DNA of 64,000 bases, taken from positions 3,021,501 to 3,085,500 of the forward strand of contig SEMN01000010.1 of assembly GCA_005408345.1 (NCBI GenBank), in the 5' to 3' direction. The position numbers and the translations under genes are program-made. How positions within the stretch are numbered: position 1 is the stretch's first letter; every line of letters starts with the position of its first letter. The stretch is from Macquaria australasica. Taxonomy: Eukaryota > Chordata > Actinopteri > Centrarchiformes > Percichthyidae. The notes below the pieces were generated by a model. That model had not been told where the DNA came from and searched no databases. It saw only the letters and a list, made by a program, of their open reading frames with translations. Shown piece after piece: positions 11,870 through 24,937 of the stretch.

Positions 11870-13619
11870 CATTTGACCACGACGGAGAAGAAAGAGTCCG
11901 AAATATTCTACATCAGCTTATCAAGCTAACACAAGAAGTTACCTTCTCACACTAAAAATGTCTAGCTTGCTCTAGATGTTCAGCATTGCCAGATGTGTAT
12001 GCTACAGTAAATTAAACATTGTGTGTTTGTTTTTTTCGGGGGGGGGGGGGGGCTCTTTCTGGTGTAGCAGAGGCCTGTAACAGCAGGGCAGAAGCAGGGA
12101 CGACAACTTCATTGTTTGTTTTTAAAATCAGTTTATTTTCTCTTCATCAATACACCAACTTTTCTACCTTAGCCAAGCACAATGATTTTTTGCAATACTG
12201 TAGCTATTTCTGTTTTATTTTTTCCTGTTTGTTTTTGCTAGTGTTGCTCCACTCATCTACATTTAAACAGGTGGATGTAAATTACACATAGGCTATTGCT
12301 AGCCATCCATCTAACGTTACTGCTGCTAATACAACTAGCAGATATTATTGCAACTGTACCAATGCTCATTTTAAAAAGCAGTCATTATTTTCATGAATTT
12401 TCCTGACTATTTATCTATTGTTAAAAATTATGCAAAGATTTGGTGGAGAGTGTATAATGATGTATTTGGGACTCAAAACTCAGGATTTACAACTCTTGTA
12501 ATCACATCTCTCCTCACACCATACTGTCCATACTGCTCATAAAGCGAGTTGTGTAGTAGCTACTCTAGTAGCAATGTTTTTTAATTTAAAAAGAAATCCG
12601 ACATGCTGTGCTGTCTGGTTTGGTCTGGTTTAATAATACATAACTTAATTTACACTTGTGTTATAACGAGGCTCAGTTTCAACGACGAACATCTGGTGCA
12701 ACTGGCTGGATTCAAATAATGGAAAAGATTCATAAGCCTACGTGCATGCAGGACTGCAACCAGTGCTGTGACATTACAGAGTGTTTGTGTGCATGTGTGT
12801 TTGAATGGACAATGCAGATCCACTGCTCCTCCCCAGTTTCATTACTGGGGACAACAATGGTCTGCCAGATAACCACAAACAACTGGAGCATGTTAACAGC
12901 AGTATATTGATTTCAAATACATATGGCATTGGATTGTGTGTGCATTACCACAAAATAATACATTTTTCTATATTAACTGAATGATTGTCAGTTTACATTG
13001 GAAGTCTTTCTCCTCACCATTTGTTTTATCCGTCCATCTAACAAAGATAATTTTTAAAAAAACTTTCTGTGACACATTGTGGTTTATAAACTTGGCGGCA
13101 TATCAGGACTTAAATTCTTGGACGACCTCTGCATGGGTTTAACCCAACGCCATAGAAACTATCAAGAACCCTGGAACTGAGTTCATGCTGCAGGTCTGGC
13201 ACACAGTGGAAAAAACGGGGTTAATGTGATTAAGGTCGTGTCTGAATAGAGACTTCCCTGTTAGAAGTTCGAAGGAGGAGGATTAGATTTGTCATATGCA
13301 CAGAGGAGCCCTGACTGTGGTTGTGCACACTTCACTGCTCAGGAGGAATCCGTGAAGCGAGTGTCCGTGCTGTTTGGGATGTTCATTGGACAAAGTAATA
13401 TGAGGGCAGTGTCAGCTGGAGAGGTACTGGGCTCAATTCCCAGAAATAACGCACTCGTGCACATGGATATTACCAGAATGCTTGTGTAAGTGAAAGAAGG
13501 CACCAAACGCAGAAGATGTAATATAATCTGTGTTGTGTAGTTGGATCCCAGTGTGTGAGGGTCATTAAGTATGCATGTTAACAGAGAATGAGAATGGCAT
13601 TGCTTTCTCGCTCTCCCTC
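11061..13619. other. Intergenic, no gene seen
   Basis: Contains a G-run motif (11511-11535), the AT microsatellite and a 13-G run at about 12040-12052. The remainder is AT-rich text with repeat-like 'taacgtta' and 'gctagc' words and no recognised element. Confidence 0.6.
11834..11870. repeat. (AT)n microsatellite
   Basis: Alternating TA preceded by ATA/ATT text. It is self-complementary and can extrude as a hairpin. Confidence 0.95.
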
Positions 13620-14440
13620 TCTCTTCCCCTGTACTATCATTCCAGTGGCAGTGGATGGCCCTCTTATTAGGTCAGCTGAAAGTGGAAAATTAGCACAATT
13701 CCCCCAGGCTGGGATTTATCCCACATCTCTTCCAATTAGCTTCCTGAGCTTCTGGAGATAATTGCAGTGTACAGTGCAGAGACAGGAGCTCCCACAACCT
13801 CGCTGCTGCTGCTGCTTCTGCATTCCTGCCTCCATTCCACAGACAGTCATGCACTTCCTCGCAGAGAGAAAGAGAAAGCAAAAAAAAAAAAAGAAACTTG
13901 GGGAACTGAGAGAATAACTATAGGATAAACATCCCATCTCTCCTGGTTAATCCAGCTTGGAGGCGGCCCCATCCCTTGAGCCTGGTTCCGTTAAGTACTT
14001 ACATACGCTAGCAAGAGTTTGGAGTTGGGAGAAGTTTTGCATGTGTTGTCATTTATAGCGCTATCATCTTTAATAACGGGGAGGGATTAGCGCCATTGCC
14101 TTTTGATCCTATAATCCGCACTCCTCAAAATCCCAAACTTTATCGGCTTGCCTTTGCTGGACCCGCTGATCTGCTGGGAAAAACTGAAATTGACCTCAAA
14201 TGAGGCGCTGTCCTGTGAAATCTCCGACAGGTGACAGCAGTAATTCATGGCACAGAGGAGAACAGTTGGCCTAATGTGGCCATTGGAGATGAGCCTGTTG
14301 GCTCATATGAGGCTGTTGTCAAGGGAGATTAAAGGACTTCATAAATATGCCTTTCCATTTTGCGGCGCCGTATATCACCGGGCTGCATTAATCAGCGCTG
14401 CCCATCCATAGCACAGTAATTGCATCTGAAGATGAAAGCC
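13620..14440. promoter_or_regulatory. Candidate conserved non-coding element (strongest)
   Basis: This stretch of about 800 bp is complex and repeat-free. It has balanced composition, clustered homeodomain-like words (caattagc, ggttaatcc, gcattaatc, gtaattgc), GATA-type words and CpG-containing motifs (tttgcggcgccgtat). No dispersed repeat or coding frame explains it. This look is typical of deeply conserved vertebrate developmental enhancers. The judgement is from sequence texture alone; no alignment was possible. Confidence 0.5.
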
Positions 14441-14859
14441 GGGGAACTTCATCTTTCCACCTGTACTATACATCGCATCACAGATTTGTCACAAATGATT
14501 CATGTCAAATATGGAAACAACACAGCATATATCCTCCTCCCAGCATCCATACATGCAAAAAGAGAACAGATAACACTTTACAACCTTACTTACTCTTTGG
14601 TGGCATCATACAGTAGCACTAGTTGAAACAATATATTGCAGTTTGGAGCCCTTTTTAATAAATTAGATTATGTCACATTTCTTTTTTGTTGTCAAAAATG
14701 ATAAATTCAAAGCAACTAACACAGAAATGTTTTGTTCTTGCTTACAGCGCTGGAAAGAAATAAGCAATAAATTCAGTCTGTAGGCCTACATTAAAAAAAC
14801 TTTGAAAGAACAAAGAAAATAATTAAGGGAGGAAGTCACAACGTCCGTAGGACCAGTGT

Positions 14860-15260
14860 TACAACAGGCTTGCCTTGCTCTCTTCATTAACGTGACATGG
14901 ACTCCCTCCCATCGCATCCTCAGGATTGATGTTCCACTTTCATTTATGGCCCTCCTTTCTCCACCACCGTGCTTTACATAGAGAAGGGAGTAGGTTCATT
15001 TCAGCGTCTGACAGCAGCGGCTCGTGATCGCACACTGGAACTAATTAACGAGCTAGGCCTCCGTTTATGTTAAGCAATGTTTGAGAGCGGAGAACGACAG
15101 GAACTTAATTACATGGTTCTGGAGACAAGAATAGCCGCTAAAGGTTTCACTGGCAAAGTGTACAGGGTTGCAGGGGCTCGTGGCTTTCTGAGGCTCTCGG
15201 CTGAGGCTCGCGCTCGCATGCGCTGTCACTGACTGGATATTAAAGTCGTGTGTCACATTG
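14860..15260. promoter_or_regulatory. Candidate conserved non-coding element
   Basis: Repeat-free complex sequence with gaactaattaacgagctag, cttaattacatggttctg and caggattgatgtt, which are homeodomain- and Pitx/Otx-like words. It lies 400 bp beyond the stronger island, so the two may form one regulatory cluster. Conservation was not tested. Confidence 0.4.
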
Positions 15261-15819
15261 TTTCTCTCTAAGATTTGCAAGTATCGTATTTCTTGTGGGA
15301 CGTGTGCAGGGTGAAATACATACAGTAGATTTATCCCCCCTTTTTTTCATCTACATTCATAGGCTGCATGACCAAAGAAGTTCACCATTACATAGATGTT
15401 GACTCTTGGCTTAGAAACAATTTAAGGCTGGAATTAGGGAACCTTTGTTGAATTACTGCCAAAAGACCTGAGAGAGTTGTGTGTGAATGTGCTAGTGTGT
15501 GTATATATACATAAAAATGTTTGTATCTGCCTGTTTCACTGACTGTCTATGTGCTGACTGTCCACTGGGTGTATTTAAGTGTGTTTCATGCTTTTTTTTA
15601 AATCAGTTTGGTCTCTCTGCGTTCAGTTGACAAACTGGTCTGGTCCTTGTTAGCTTGGGGCAACGGCTAGAAGTGTGGTGAGGCAGCTAGCCTCAACCAA
15701 ACGAGGGGAAATACAACCCCCAGTACCTCCAAAGCTGCTGAATGTATATGTTGTATGCCTACACTCAGGAATCACCTGGTTTTGTTCAGAGTTGGAGGCT
15801 AGCTGTTGATGGTTAACAC

Positions 15820-16265
15820 CACAGACTGTATATAAAGATGGACGACGCGTCTCCACTTCTTCCCATTTTAAAAATGGTGGTGTGACGCTGGTGACGTCAT
15901 TTGGAGCCAGAGTCTGCGCAGTAGTGATCAGTCTCGAGTTCCTGCCTATACAGCCGCCTGAGCCAATGGCGAGTACACTCACAGTTGTCAATCATGACGT
16001 GACACCCCGTTTTTATAGCATCAAATAACTCATTAAAAACGAACACTTGAACAAACACCAGTGTGATGCTGTACCTAAAATGACAGAAACCAGAAATTTA
16101 TCTGACGTGTACTTTGATTTTTCAGTTTGGCCCATGTCCCATCCGCTAACATGGAGGAGGCGGGGCTTATGACCTATACTGCAGCCAGCCACCAGGGGGC
16201 GATCCAGATGTTTCGGCTTCACTTTGCAGGAGCTGTCACGTCGTTCATCTTTATATACAGTCTAT
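15820..16265. mobile_element. Non-autonomous TIR element, about 445 bp
   Basis: The left end reads agactgtatataaagatgg then acgacg (15823-15847). The right end (16239-16263), in reverse complement, is the same 25 bases with one mismatch. The flanks resemble each other (atggttaacac on the left, atggttatcac on the right), as expected of a target-site duplication of roughly 8-11 bp. Internal text such as ggaggaggcggggcttatga and accagggggcgatcc is common in fish genomes. There is no transposase frame. Confidence 0.8.
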
Positions 16266-18959
16266 GGTTATCACATACCGGTATGCCCAAAACTTAGGCT
16301 GGCTATGTGATGTGTGGGTGTGGAAGATTTGGAGTTGTTTAAAGGCACCCTTAACTGAACTGTGTCGAGAAACAAAAGTAAAGTAGTGAGTAATGTAATT
16401 AATTACTTTTGCTGGTTTCAATAAGTATTTGTAATGAGTAATTGCTTACAATTTTCATATAACTTCCCCAACACAGGTGATGTAATCTCGTGTGTGTGTG
16501 TGTGTGTGTGAGGTGCTCCTGGCGTGAGCAGCAGGACCTCCTTGGGTTACGTGGAATGTCTGTTACCTAAAGAGGGGGCTTCAGAGGTTGACAGGAAGTG
16601 AGAAGGAGGTTAGCTCGGGGAGCCTCCTAAAAATGTAGCTGCCATAAAACAAAACATGCTCTTGAAATACTTCACTGATAGATTTACAAACTTCAGGCTG
16701 GAGAAAAGAAAGTTTGGTTTATTTGAGATGCCTTTTTTTTGTAAGCAAAATACAATACACAAGAGAAATAATATTAACTACGGGATGCCGTTGTTGATTC
16801 ACTTAAAGAGCAGAGAGTTCGGGAGGGTGAGTGAGACTTTCAGGCCCGTAAAGGAGGAAACTATTAACGGAGGGTCCTATGATGAACTGTGAGCTTGGCT
16901 TATGCCCCTTCCTTTTATCTTCTTACACTTTAGCCGCAAAGCCCCAGTCCTCCACCTTGAGTCGTACATTAAAAATGTATGTGACTCTCTGCACCTTTGG
17001 TCCTTTGCATTACCTCTGTTGAAGTAATAATCTGGAGCTAGTCTTATAAATTCATAGTAATAATGGTTCATAAGAGCTTCCAGATTTGCTGCTGAACACC
17101 TACAGTGTGAAGTGGTTTCTATTTCCTGGGAGTCCTGGGATGTGCATTACATTTACGAGATTGGCAATAATAACAGATGTATAATATATAAAAGGGAGAA
17201 GAAATATTTTAAGTCAATATTTTTGTACTTTTGTACCAAAGGTAAGGAAAGCAAGTCTTACTTTGAACATAAGGCTAACATTACTCCGAACACACCAGAA
17301 TCTGAGGCTGGATGCTGACAGTTTAATCTACTTATGGAAACATTTTTGTAACTTTAACCCAGTGAATCCAATGAAAAACACATACACAGCTTTATTTTGA
17401 AGATGTTTATGTGGGTGAAACGGTATGCCATTACTATGGTTTATGTTTAGCAGTAAAAGCAAGACCTGTTCATGGCGGGTATGGAATCAGTTTATGTGGA
17501 GGAATGTGGAAAACTCCAGTTGGTCACATGGTCTTGTTAGTCCAACACATTTAAACACTTTGTTATTTATGATGTTGGATTCCAGGGTTTCAGCGCTCAC
17601 CGGGACCTCACCTGCCGTCTGGATTCAGCAGGAACCCTCAGACCAGACTGGCTAACCTCTGGCCATGTGTCACAGACAGAAAGGGAAAGAACGCTCTCGC
17701 CGGTGACGACAGCTCGGTTTCGTGTGAATGCACAGGGGAAAGGGGTGACTTGGGCGTGTAAGAAAAAAAAAAGAAGCTGAATTTGTAAGAAAAGAGCACT
17801 GTGCTTTAGCTTGGGAAGGGTGCTCAGCCTTTCCTCCTACTTCCCCTCACAATAACCATTCTGGAGAAGTGGCTGCCAAAGCCGCAGCTCTTATAGAGGA
17901 AACCGTGACCAGCTGTGACGCAGCTGCCTACACTTGACACTCCAGCATCACTGAATTATTGCATTCAATGTGGTGTCCCGACCTGGACCTTCAAGCCTCA
18001 GTACTCTTTTCATCGGTGGCCTAGCTTATCTATTATCTGACACCCTTTTTACCTTGGCACTGCTTCGCCATCATGAAACAGTGAGCAGCATTGTTTAGCA
18101 TTATGCGATCCATGCCCACTTACAGCTGTCAACAGAAAACCACATGGAATTCCCCTGTGCTTTCGTAAATGTCGTGTCTGAAAAAGGAAAGCTTAGAGAC
18201 ATGACTTTTACTCTTCTGCAGGCTACTGTGTGGATTTGTTGTTGTGGCTGTACACTTTGTGGCCCTCGGGTCCACAGTGCACAGGATGTGATGCGTATTT
18301 TTGTCAACCAGTGATCAGTGACCAATCTAATTACACACTAATCAATCAAGTGTAATGAGTCTGTGCCTGGCTGGGTGTGGCCCTCTCCACCCCTAATCCA
18401 CTGCATCTGTTTAAGGGTAATTCCACAACCCCACTTGTTTAACTTCACACGCCAAACCTTTTTTTGTCTACTTCTTTCCCATACAATCCTTCTATCACAC
18501 AAGTCCTGTGTTTTGGCAGGGAGGAAGTTGAGGGTTTTGATCAGCTTTTGATGGAGCAGGGAACACGGCACAGAACAGGACTACACAGTATATTACAGCT
18601 GCACTACATTCATATCATCTTTTTCATTTGAGCTTTTATTTCTGGACTAGAAAGCCTACAGTCTCAAGCATTCTTTCCCACGGTACTTTTGAAAAACGGA
18701 TCTGTCTTTCCTGTGAAGAGAGAGGAGCCATCCCTCAGTGAAATGATTCATGAAAAAATGTGATACTCTTATATGTTTTTAAGCTGCAAGTGAAGCATAG
18801 CAAGGTATATATCTGAGAACAATGAATGCATTAACCTCATAAAATATCCCAGTTTGGGGTCAAAGACAAGAAGAAGAAGACCAGAGAGCTGGTTTCCTCC
18901 ATTTCCAGTCATATATATCTGATCTTTTCCTACATCCTACAAATCTCCATGAGACAACC
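16266..18959. other. Intergenic, no gene seen
   Basis: A TG microsatellite at the left; otherwise unique-looking sequence. Several 60-78-codon frames are present without any domain signature. Confidence 0.6.
16491..16510. repeat. (TG)10 microsatellite
   Basis: Perfect TG repeats. Confidence 0.95.
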
Positions 18960-19200
18960 TCTGCGAGCGTCTCTTATGTGCTCTTTTATTTTCCCTTTTC
19001 TTTCAACTCCGCTGTGTTGGTGTGGTTCTTTCATGACATTTCTGTAATTAAAGCCAAATGGCATATCCCTCGATTAGCCCAGCAGCTGCTTGCATTTAAT
19101 TCCATACAATCAAAGTGTCCTGTTCAGCTGCTCGCTGTCACAGCTACCAAAGCTATTTGTCACAACAGAGATAAAAGAAACATTTATGACCAGTAACGAT
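18960..19200. promoter_or_regulatory. Candidate non-coding regulatory island
   Basis: Repeat-free text with tctgtaattaaagccaaatg, cctcgattagcccagcag and gcatttaattccatac: three TAAT/ATTA cores in about 90 bp. Confidence 0.35.
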
Positions 19201-20571
19201 ATTGCTTGTGTTGTTTCACAGAGTTAGGACTTATTTAGAAAAAAAAGAAAGAGATATAACATTTCAAAAATAGTGGTAGCTGCAGATAATACTTCTGTAC
19301 CCGCAGAAACCACCTTCCAAATGAATTTCTATGGCGTGACGCTGGTGGAGCCATAAAGCAGAGTGTTAGAGTCAAAGACATCCCTGTTGGGAACTTTAGA
19401 AATGAAACCCTGTCAGACACATACGCACGTACAAGAGCTTAACATTTCCAAAGTTGACACTTGTGGAAAAAATACAGCCTAAGTGTTACCTGATATTCTG
19501 CACCCCTGTGTCATAGGTTCCTCCAGATGGACTTTTTTCCCCCAAAACCTTGTGACCTTTAGAAAGCGGCAATGGTGTGTGATCCCATGAACACCCCCAA
19601 AAGTCAGAGCACAGACTTGTTTTTGTTTTTGGACCCGTTTCCTTGTGTTTTGACTGGGTAGAATGTGCGCCAAATATGAAGTCAGCTCATACTTTTACAT
19701 AAATGAACTCATCAGTGACGCTTATTAAGGGACAGAAAGCGGAGAGTAACTCCATTGTTCAAGAGGAAATGCTTTAGTCCTATACCATGATTGCCTTTTC
19801 TCTGCTGCTTTTACATTGGCAGGATCACATCTGGTAGTTTGAAACTGCGTGTTCAGCATCAAGAGGGGTTGCATAATATCGTAAGAATATTTTTTGCTCT
19901 GTTTCTCTCCTTATTTCTTTTTTTTTTTCTAAAACCTCCTGGCCTTGTTACATCTGAGAAATACAAGAATACAGGGGTTATAGGATAAAAAAGCACATCA
20001 CAGGAAGCCTGTCCCTCAAAATGAAATACATTTGTTTTCATAAAAAGAGCAGTAATATAAAACTTTCCAGTCTCCGAAAACTGTCTGACTGTGGGCAGTT
20101 ATATTCCACTGGACAGAATTATTTCATTTTTTGGATGCAAGTCTTGATTTTTAATGCCATGAGTGAAATGAAGCCAAACTGATCCCATTTCTGGAAAACA
20201 ATCTTCTTTATTTTGGTCTCTGCTGGAAAAAAAATGCGTTGAAATGAATATAATTTCTTTTTGCTGATAATTTCCAACAGTGAAGACACATTCTGATTGT
20301 CGGCCCATTGTACTGGACGCAGTAGGGAATCTCTCCTACTTCCAACGCCAGGCTTGCCCTGTATCCTGGAGACAAGAGGCCTAAACACTTCAGCTTGAAT
20401 TTAGTGCAATCGTTAAACTATTCTGAAGTTATTATGAGCCATTAAATGAAGAGTGGGATTGCCCTGTCGCTGGTGGAGCAAAAAGTCACTCCACATGAAG
20501 GTGATTTCAGGAGACGCAAGGGCCTGTGTGTCCCGGCTGCAGGCCGATGGGGTCTCCAAGCGGGCGGACCT

Positions 20572-20682
<111 letters not shown>

Positions 20683-21307
20683 TGGAACTCTAAGGGCTAA
20701 TGACATGAATGTGCACCAAGGCTGCTTAACATTCAAGCATGGATACATGTACAGGCGGTTAAGTATACACACAACGACATGATCGCACACACATCACGGA
20801 CTAGTACATCATCTCATCTGAATTTGCGAAGCATGATGATTTAGTTCAGTGTCACATTAAATGAACTCGCTCATCCTTCAGTCTGAATGAGGGCATTAAG
20901 CAGCAGCCCAAACACACCATGCATGCCTTTTATACTGCATTTTAACACTCACACAACTCAAAGATTAGAAAGCACACAGTTGAGTGTTCATAATTATCGA
21001 TAAGAATAAGAGAAAGTGGCTTCGAGTTCAAGTACCACAAAGATCAACAACTCATGCAAAGAAAAAGAGATAGATGCACAAGACCCAACCAGAAAAGTTT
21101 AAATTACTATTTCATTTTTTCCATGTTACTGCAGAAATACGACTTGGCCATGGATCAGTCACAAAGTTAAAATTATGCGATTAAAATACAGAGTAAAATT
21201 CATGATAATCACAAGAACAGCTACAGAGAGGGCTGGGAAAGAGCAAGCCACCAGGGTAGATCCAGCCACCGCACCACCACACATCATTCCCGTGGTCCTG
21301 CTCCTTA

Positions 21308-21346
21308 ACACACACACACACACACATACACACACACACACACACA
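21308..21346. repeat. (CA)n microsatellite
   Basis: CA repeats with one TA interruption at about 21327. Confidence 0.95.
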
Positions 21347-21496
21347 TTCGCTACACAGGAAAACTGCTGTTAGGTGCTAGAGTAATGCTTGGCTCCGTGC
21401 AAGTGAAAAGGAGCGGAGAGGAGCACTTCAGCCAGCAACCCTGCAGTATGACCACACCTTGTTCTGCAGCCTTATTTCTAAAAAAGGGATCCAGTT

Positions 21497-22020
21497 TAAA
21501 GCTGCTATAATCAATATTCTGTATTTCAACAATGGATCAAATTACTACATGTATGTGAAAGGTGATGCTCGTAGTGAAGAACCCACAGAGAATTATCACT
21601 CAACTCTGCAGATCCTCTGAGCTCTACAGAGCTTTAAAGCCTTTTTTATTTTAGCTCATTGGTTTTCTGGCTCCCAATTTTACTGTTTTGGTTCACTCTC
21701 ACCACTCTCATCTGTGTTGTTTTAAGCAGCAGGCAGTTGTTTGAGCATCAAACACCAGCTACAGAAAGTTAGCTACAAGCTGGTGAACATAGTGGAGCAT
21801 TTAGCAGCTAAAGAGCCAGATATTTCCCTCAGGAGGTGGTGGAGACCAAAAACAGAGCTAAAAGAGAGTTAATATTGGACTTGGTAGCCAGAAACACGAC
21901 TCCAAATGAATAGTAATGTTGCTCCGGGTCTGTTGGATGTGTAAATAGGCACAAGTTCACAATGTCAGTGTTTTTCCGCTCTTCCCAAGTGTCCAAAAAA
22001 TCAGTTATTGCAGCTTTAAA
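21497..22020 (-). repeat. Dispersed repeat family B, copy 3 (reverse)
   Basis: The plus strand shows reverse-complement phrases: aacaatggatcaaatta, tgaacatagtggagcattta, agatatttccctcaggagg, tggagaccaaaaacaga. It begins aaagctgctataa and ends attgcagctttaaa, so both ends carry a similar agct-ttaa word. Confidence 0.75.
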
Positions 22021-22796
22021 GTAAGGAACTGTTGGTTCATCAGGACATCATCTCACAGCAGGCATGTCAAAGAAATATGGTTGAAGAGGTGTTGAAGGTG
22101 AGGAAGTGGTCAAACTCACAAAAACATGACGCTGACTGACTGCATGTTTTAATTTGTGTTGCTCATCTGAAGTGATTCAAGTCAAGACACAAAGTGAAAA
22201 CTCATAACTTGATCCCATCTCATGGTTCATGTGGAGCAGCAGCAGCCAGGCCGCTCAATTAAAACGTCATTGTCGCTCAACCTCCGTGACATCTTATCTG
22301 ATTTCTCCCGTCGCCCCCAGTGTCAGACACACAGAGGGCTAAGCACTTCACTCATTCTGCTTCACCACTCAAAAATGTCCTCTTCTTCTCCCCGTGGAGA
22401 CGGGGGTCTGGAGTTGGAGCTGCTAGTGCGATCAGTGTGTCCCCGTGCTGACATAGCGCTGACCGCAGAGAAGCCGCTCCAGACTACCGGACAGATGTGT
22501 TTCATTTGGCTTTATCTGTTGACACATCCTGTTTGCGTTGCATGCGAGGACAGCATTACACAACGGCACCGAGGGCAGAGGCAGAGACACCAGACTGAAA
22601 CCTGAACTCAGCGGGGAACATTTTCCTCTGCACTGCCGTCTTACACCACAGTCAGTAACATCACTCCACATGAAGTCACAGAACACACCAGACGTTTTTC
22701 TTCTTTAAAAAATGTCCATTTTGACACTGGCATGGTTTCGGTCATTTGCAGATCTAAACACACAGAGCTAAATTTTGGTTGAAAGGAGAAATGTTT

Positions 22797-23225
22797 AGCC
22801 ACACTAGCAGCATGACTCTAGGGTTAGCAATGTCAGTCTGTCGATTGGTCGATCACCCAGCCTATAATATCTCAACAATTATTTTGATGGATTTCCATGA
22901 TATTTTGTTCAGACATTCATGGTCCCAAGACGATGAATACTAATGACTTTGGTGTTCCCCTGACTTTTCATCTAGCGCCACCATGAGGTTGACACTGGTG
23001 GTTTTAAGTGAAATGTCTCATCAAGTATTGGATGAATTTGGTGCAAACATTCATGCACCCCAGATGATGAGTCCTAATCACTTTCAATTTCCTTTGCTAT
23101 TGTTGTGCTGTTCACTCCAATTTGTACAGTGTTTTGGTCTACTCCAGTTGTTTTTAAATGTGCTATATAAATAAAGTACTTTATTAGGTCAGTTTTTTAA
23201 TATTTGGTTTATGACCAAATACATG
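22797..23225 (+). repeat. Dispersed repeat family A, copy 2
   Basis: It starts cactagcagcatgactctag and runs through both internal units (gacattcatggtccc; aacattcatgcacccc) and the phrase ctagcgccaccatgaggttg. A segment at about 23085-23187 that ends ctatataaataaagtac interrupts it and resembles the 3' tail of fish retroelements. Family text resumes with tttatgaccaaatacatg. Confidence 0.7.
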
Positions 23226-23559
23226 TAAAAACTAATGACATTCCCATCAGTTCCCCTTTTGTCTACTGGCATTGCCACAAAAATCAAATACAACAGCTTG
23301 GTAGAAAAATATAAAACAAGAGTAATATCCAGTTTCATGGAAAAAACCTCTTTGTTTTTGACGTATTTTCATGTTCTTTAATTACATTCTTTAATCTATA
23401 TTCACCATAAAGTCTGTGTGATCCTTTGCTCCTCACTGCTCTGTTCTTTTCTACAGAGAAAGGGGTTACCTCGCATATGTATGCATGTCTTAGCTGAACA
23501 AGAGCTGACCTACAGTGCTCTGATGTGGTGTAGGGAAGTGACCCTCCCTCCCACACGCA

Positions 23560-23830
23560 CACCTCCCCTGCTGGTCACTCATGAATATGGCTCTAATTGA
23601 ATTCACCGGAGACAAACGAGTGTTAATTGGGAGGATAACGATGACCGCAGCCATCTATTCAGAGGCCGGCCTTCAAAAAGGGGGAGGCCTCCTGCCCACC
23701 GCAGGCCTGTTCTTCCCAGCAGGAGGGGGTCTGTGGGAGGCTGAGGGGAGGTCGGGGAGGGGGCTCTGCAGTCCTTTGTGCTCCTTTTCTTTGGGAGGAA
23801 GCAATAAAGCAACAAAAAGCCTTGGTAGTT
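23560..23830. promoter_or_regulatory. Candidate regulatory island with G-rich flank
   Basis: The left part holds atgaatatggctctaattg, gtgttaattgggagg and cagccatctattcagagg. The right part is GC-rich with repeated G runs (23724-23763). It is free of dispersed repeats and flanked by a TG microsatellite to the right. Confidence 0.4.
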
Positions 23831-23914
23831 GAGTCCTCTGTGCTCTGACTCCCCCTACGCTCTAGTGTGAAAGAGGGGGGGCCCAATGACAGATCATAAC
23901 CGCAAACAACTAGG

Positions 23915-23916
<2 letters not shown>

Positions 23917-23956
<40 letters not shown>
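23917..23956. repeat. (TG)20 microsatellite
   Basis: Perfect TG repeats. Confidence 0.95.
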
Positions 23957-23961
<5 letters not shown>

Positions 23962-24120
23962 GTGTTTCATTCACTTCTGAGATTCTTAACATGATCACAC
24001 CCCCAGAGCAATACTTCAATATTAAGCTTTTAGTCTTTTCATGATGCAAATGCAAAGCAGGTATGACATAAACATATCAATTATTAAACAGGCTCATGCG
24101 TCATCACCATGCACACACAT

Positions 24121-24123
<3 letters not shown>

Positions 24124-24171
<48 letters not shown>
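24124..24171. repeat. (CA)24 microsatellite
   Basis: Perfect CA repeats, preceded by shorter CA runs and a GCGC step. Confidence 0.95.
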
Positions 24172-24173
<2 letters not shown>

Positions 24174-24937
24174 TATGAATGCCTGACTATGGATATCAGC
24201 TTTCATTTTATACAATATTGGAATTGGCCTGCAGGACCTCTGCCAGCTGCTTTGGATATTACCTTTGTTTCTTTTATTGCAATCCTGAAGTAGTCTGTCA
24301 ATACTTAAAAAGTATGAAAGCAAATATCTTTACACTCACTTGGCTTCGTCATAGTTTATTTGCTTTGTCATAAATTCTTCATGAGATAATATGATTGGAA
24401 ATGCTTAAACACTGAAAAACACATGGAAATAAACAACTGCAGGCAGCAAGCAGGCAGGTTAAGATAAAGGAAAGGCGTGGCACTCTGAGACTAAAAACTG
24501 AGGATTTATTTGAAAAACTAAAGCATGACATTTTGGTCTTGCTACATTCATTATCCTTATGAATGCTCCACTCATGGCATCAGAAAGTATCACACCTTTG
24601 CTTTATAAATCAGCTGTTTATTTTTTGAGCTGCACCTTTTCCAAATTTGAGTACAGTGTCTTGGTTCAGTTATGTGTTTATTACCTAGACTGCACTTTTG
24701 TTCTTGCTTCAGTTTTATTAGTGCTTCTACTTTCCAATAGGAGAACTTTGATAATTGCTTGAATGGGCAGTGGTACGCAGTACTGGCACTACATTTTACT
24801 GCTGTGTGAATGGTAACTTTTTCTTGCACACTGGCACTCACAAGCCATCTGCCTTCTACCAAGCAGGTTCTCTGGGCGACTCATAACATGACCCCAGGAC
24901 CTGCTGAGGCCTTTTATAAGTAAATGTATTACTTTAG

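Noticed and set aside
12040..12052. Long single-base runs (poly-G here; poly-C at about 35739, poly-G at about 45097)
   Set aside because: Ordinary mononucleotide runs that may partly be sequencing slippage; no further meaning can be supported.
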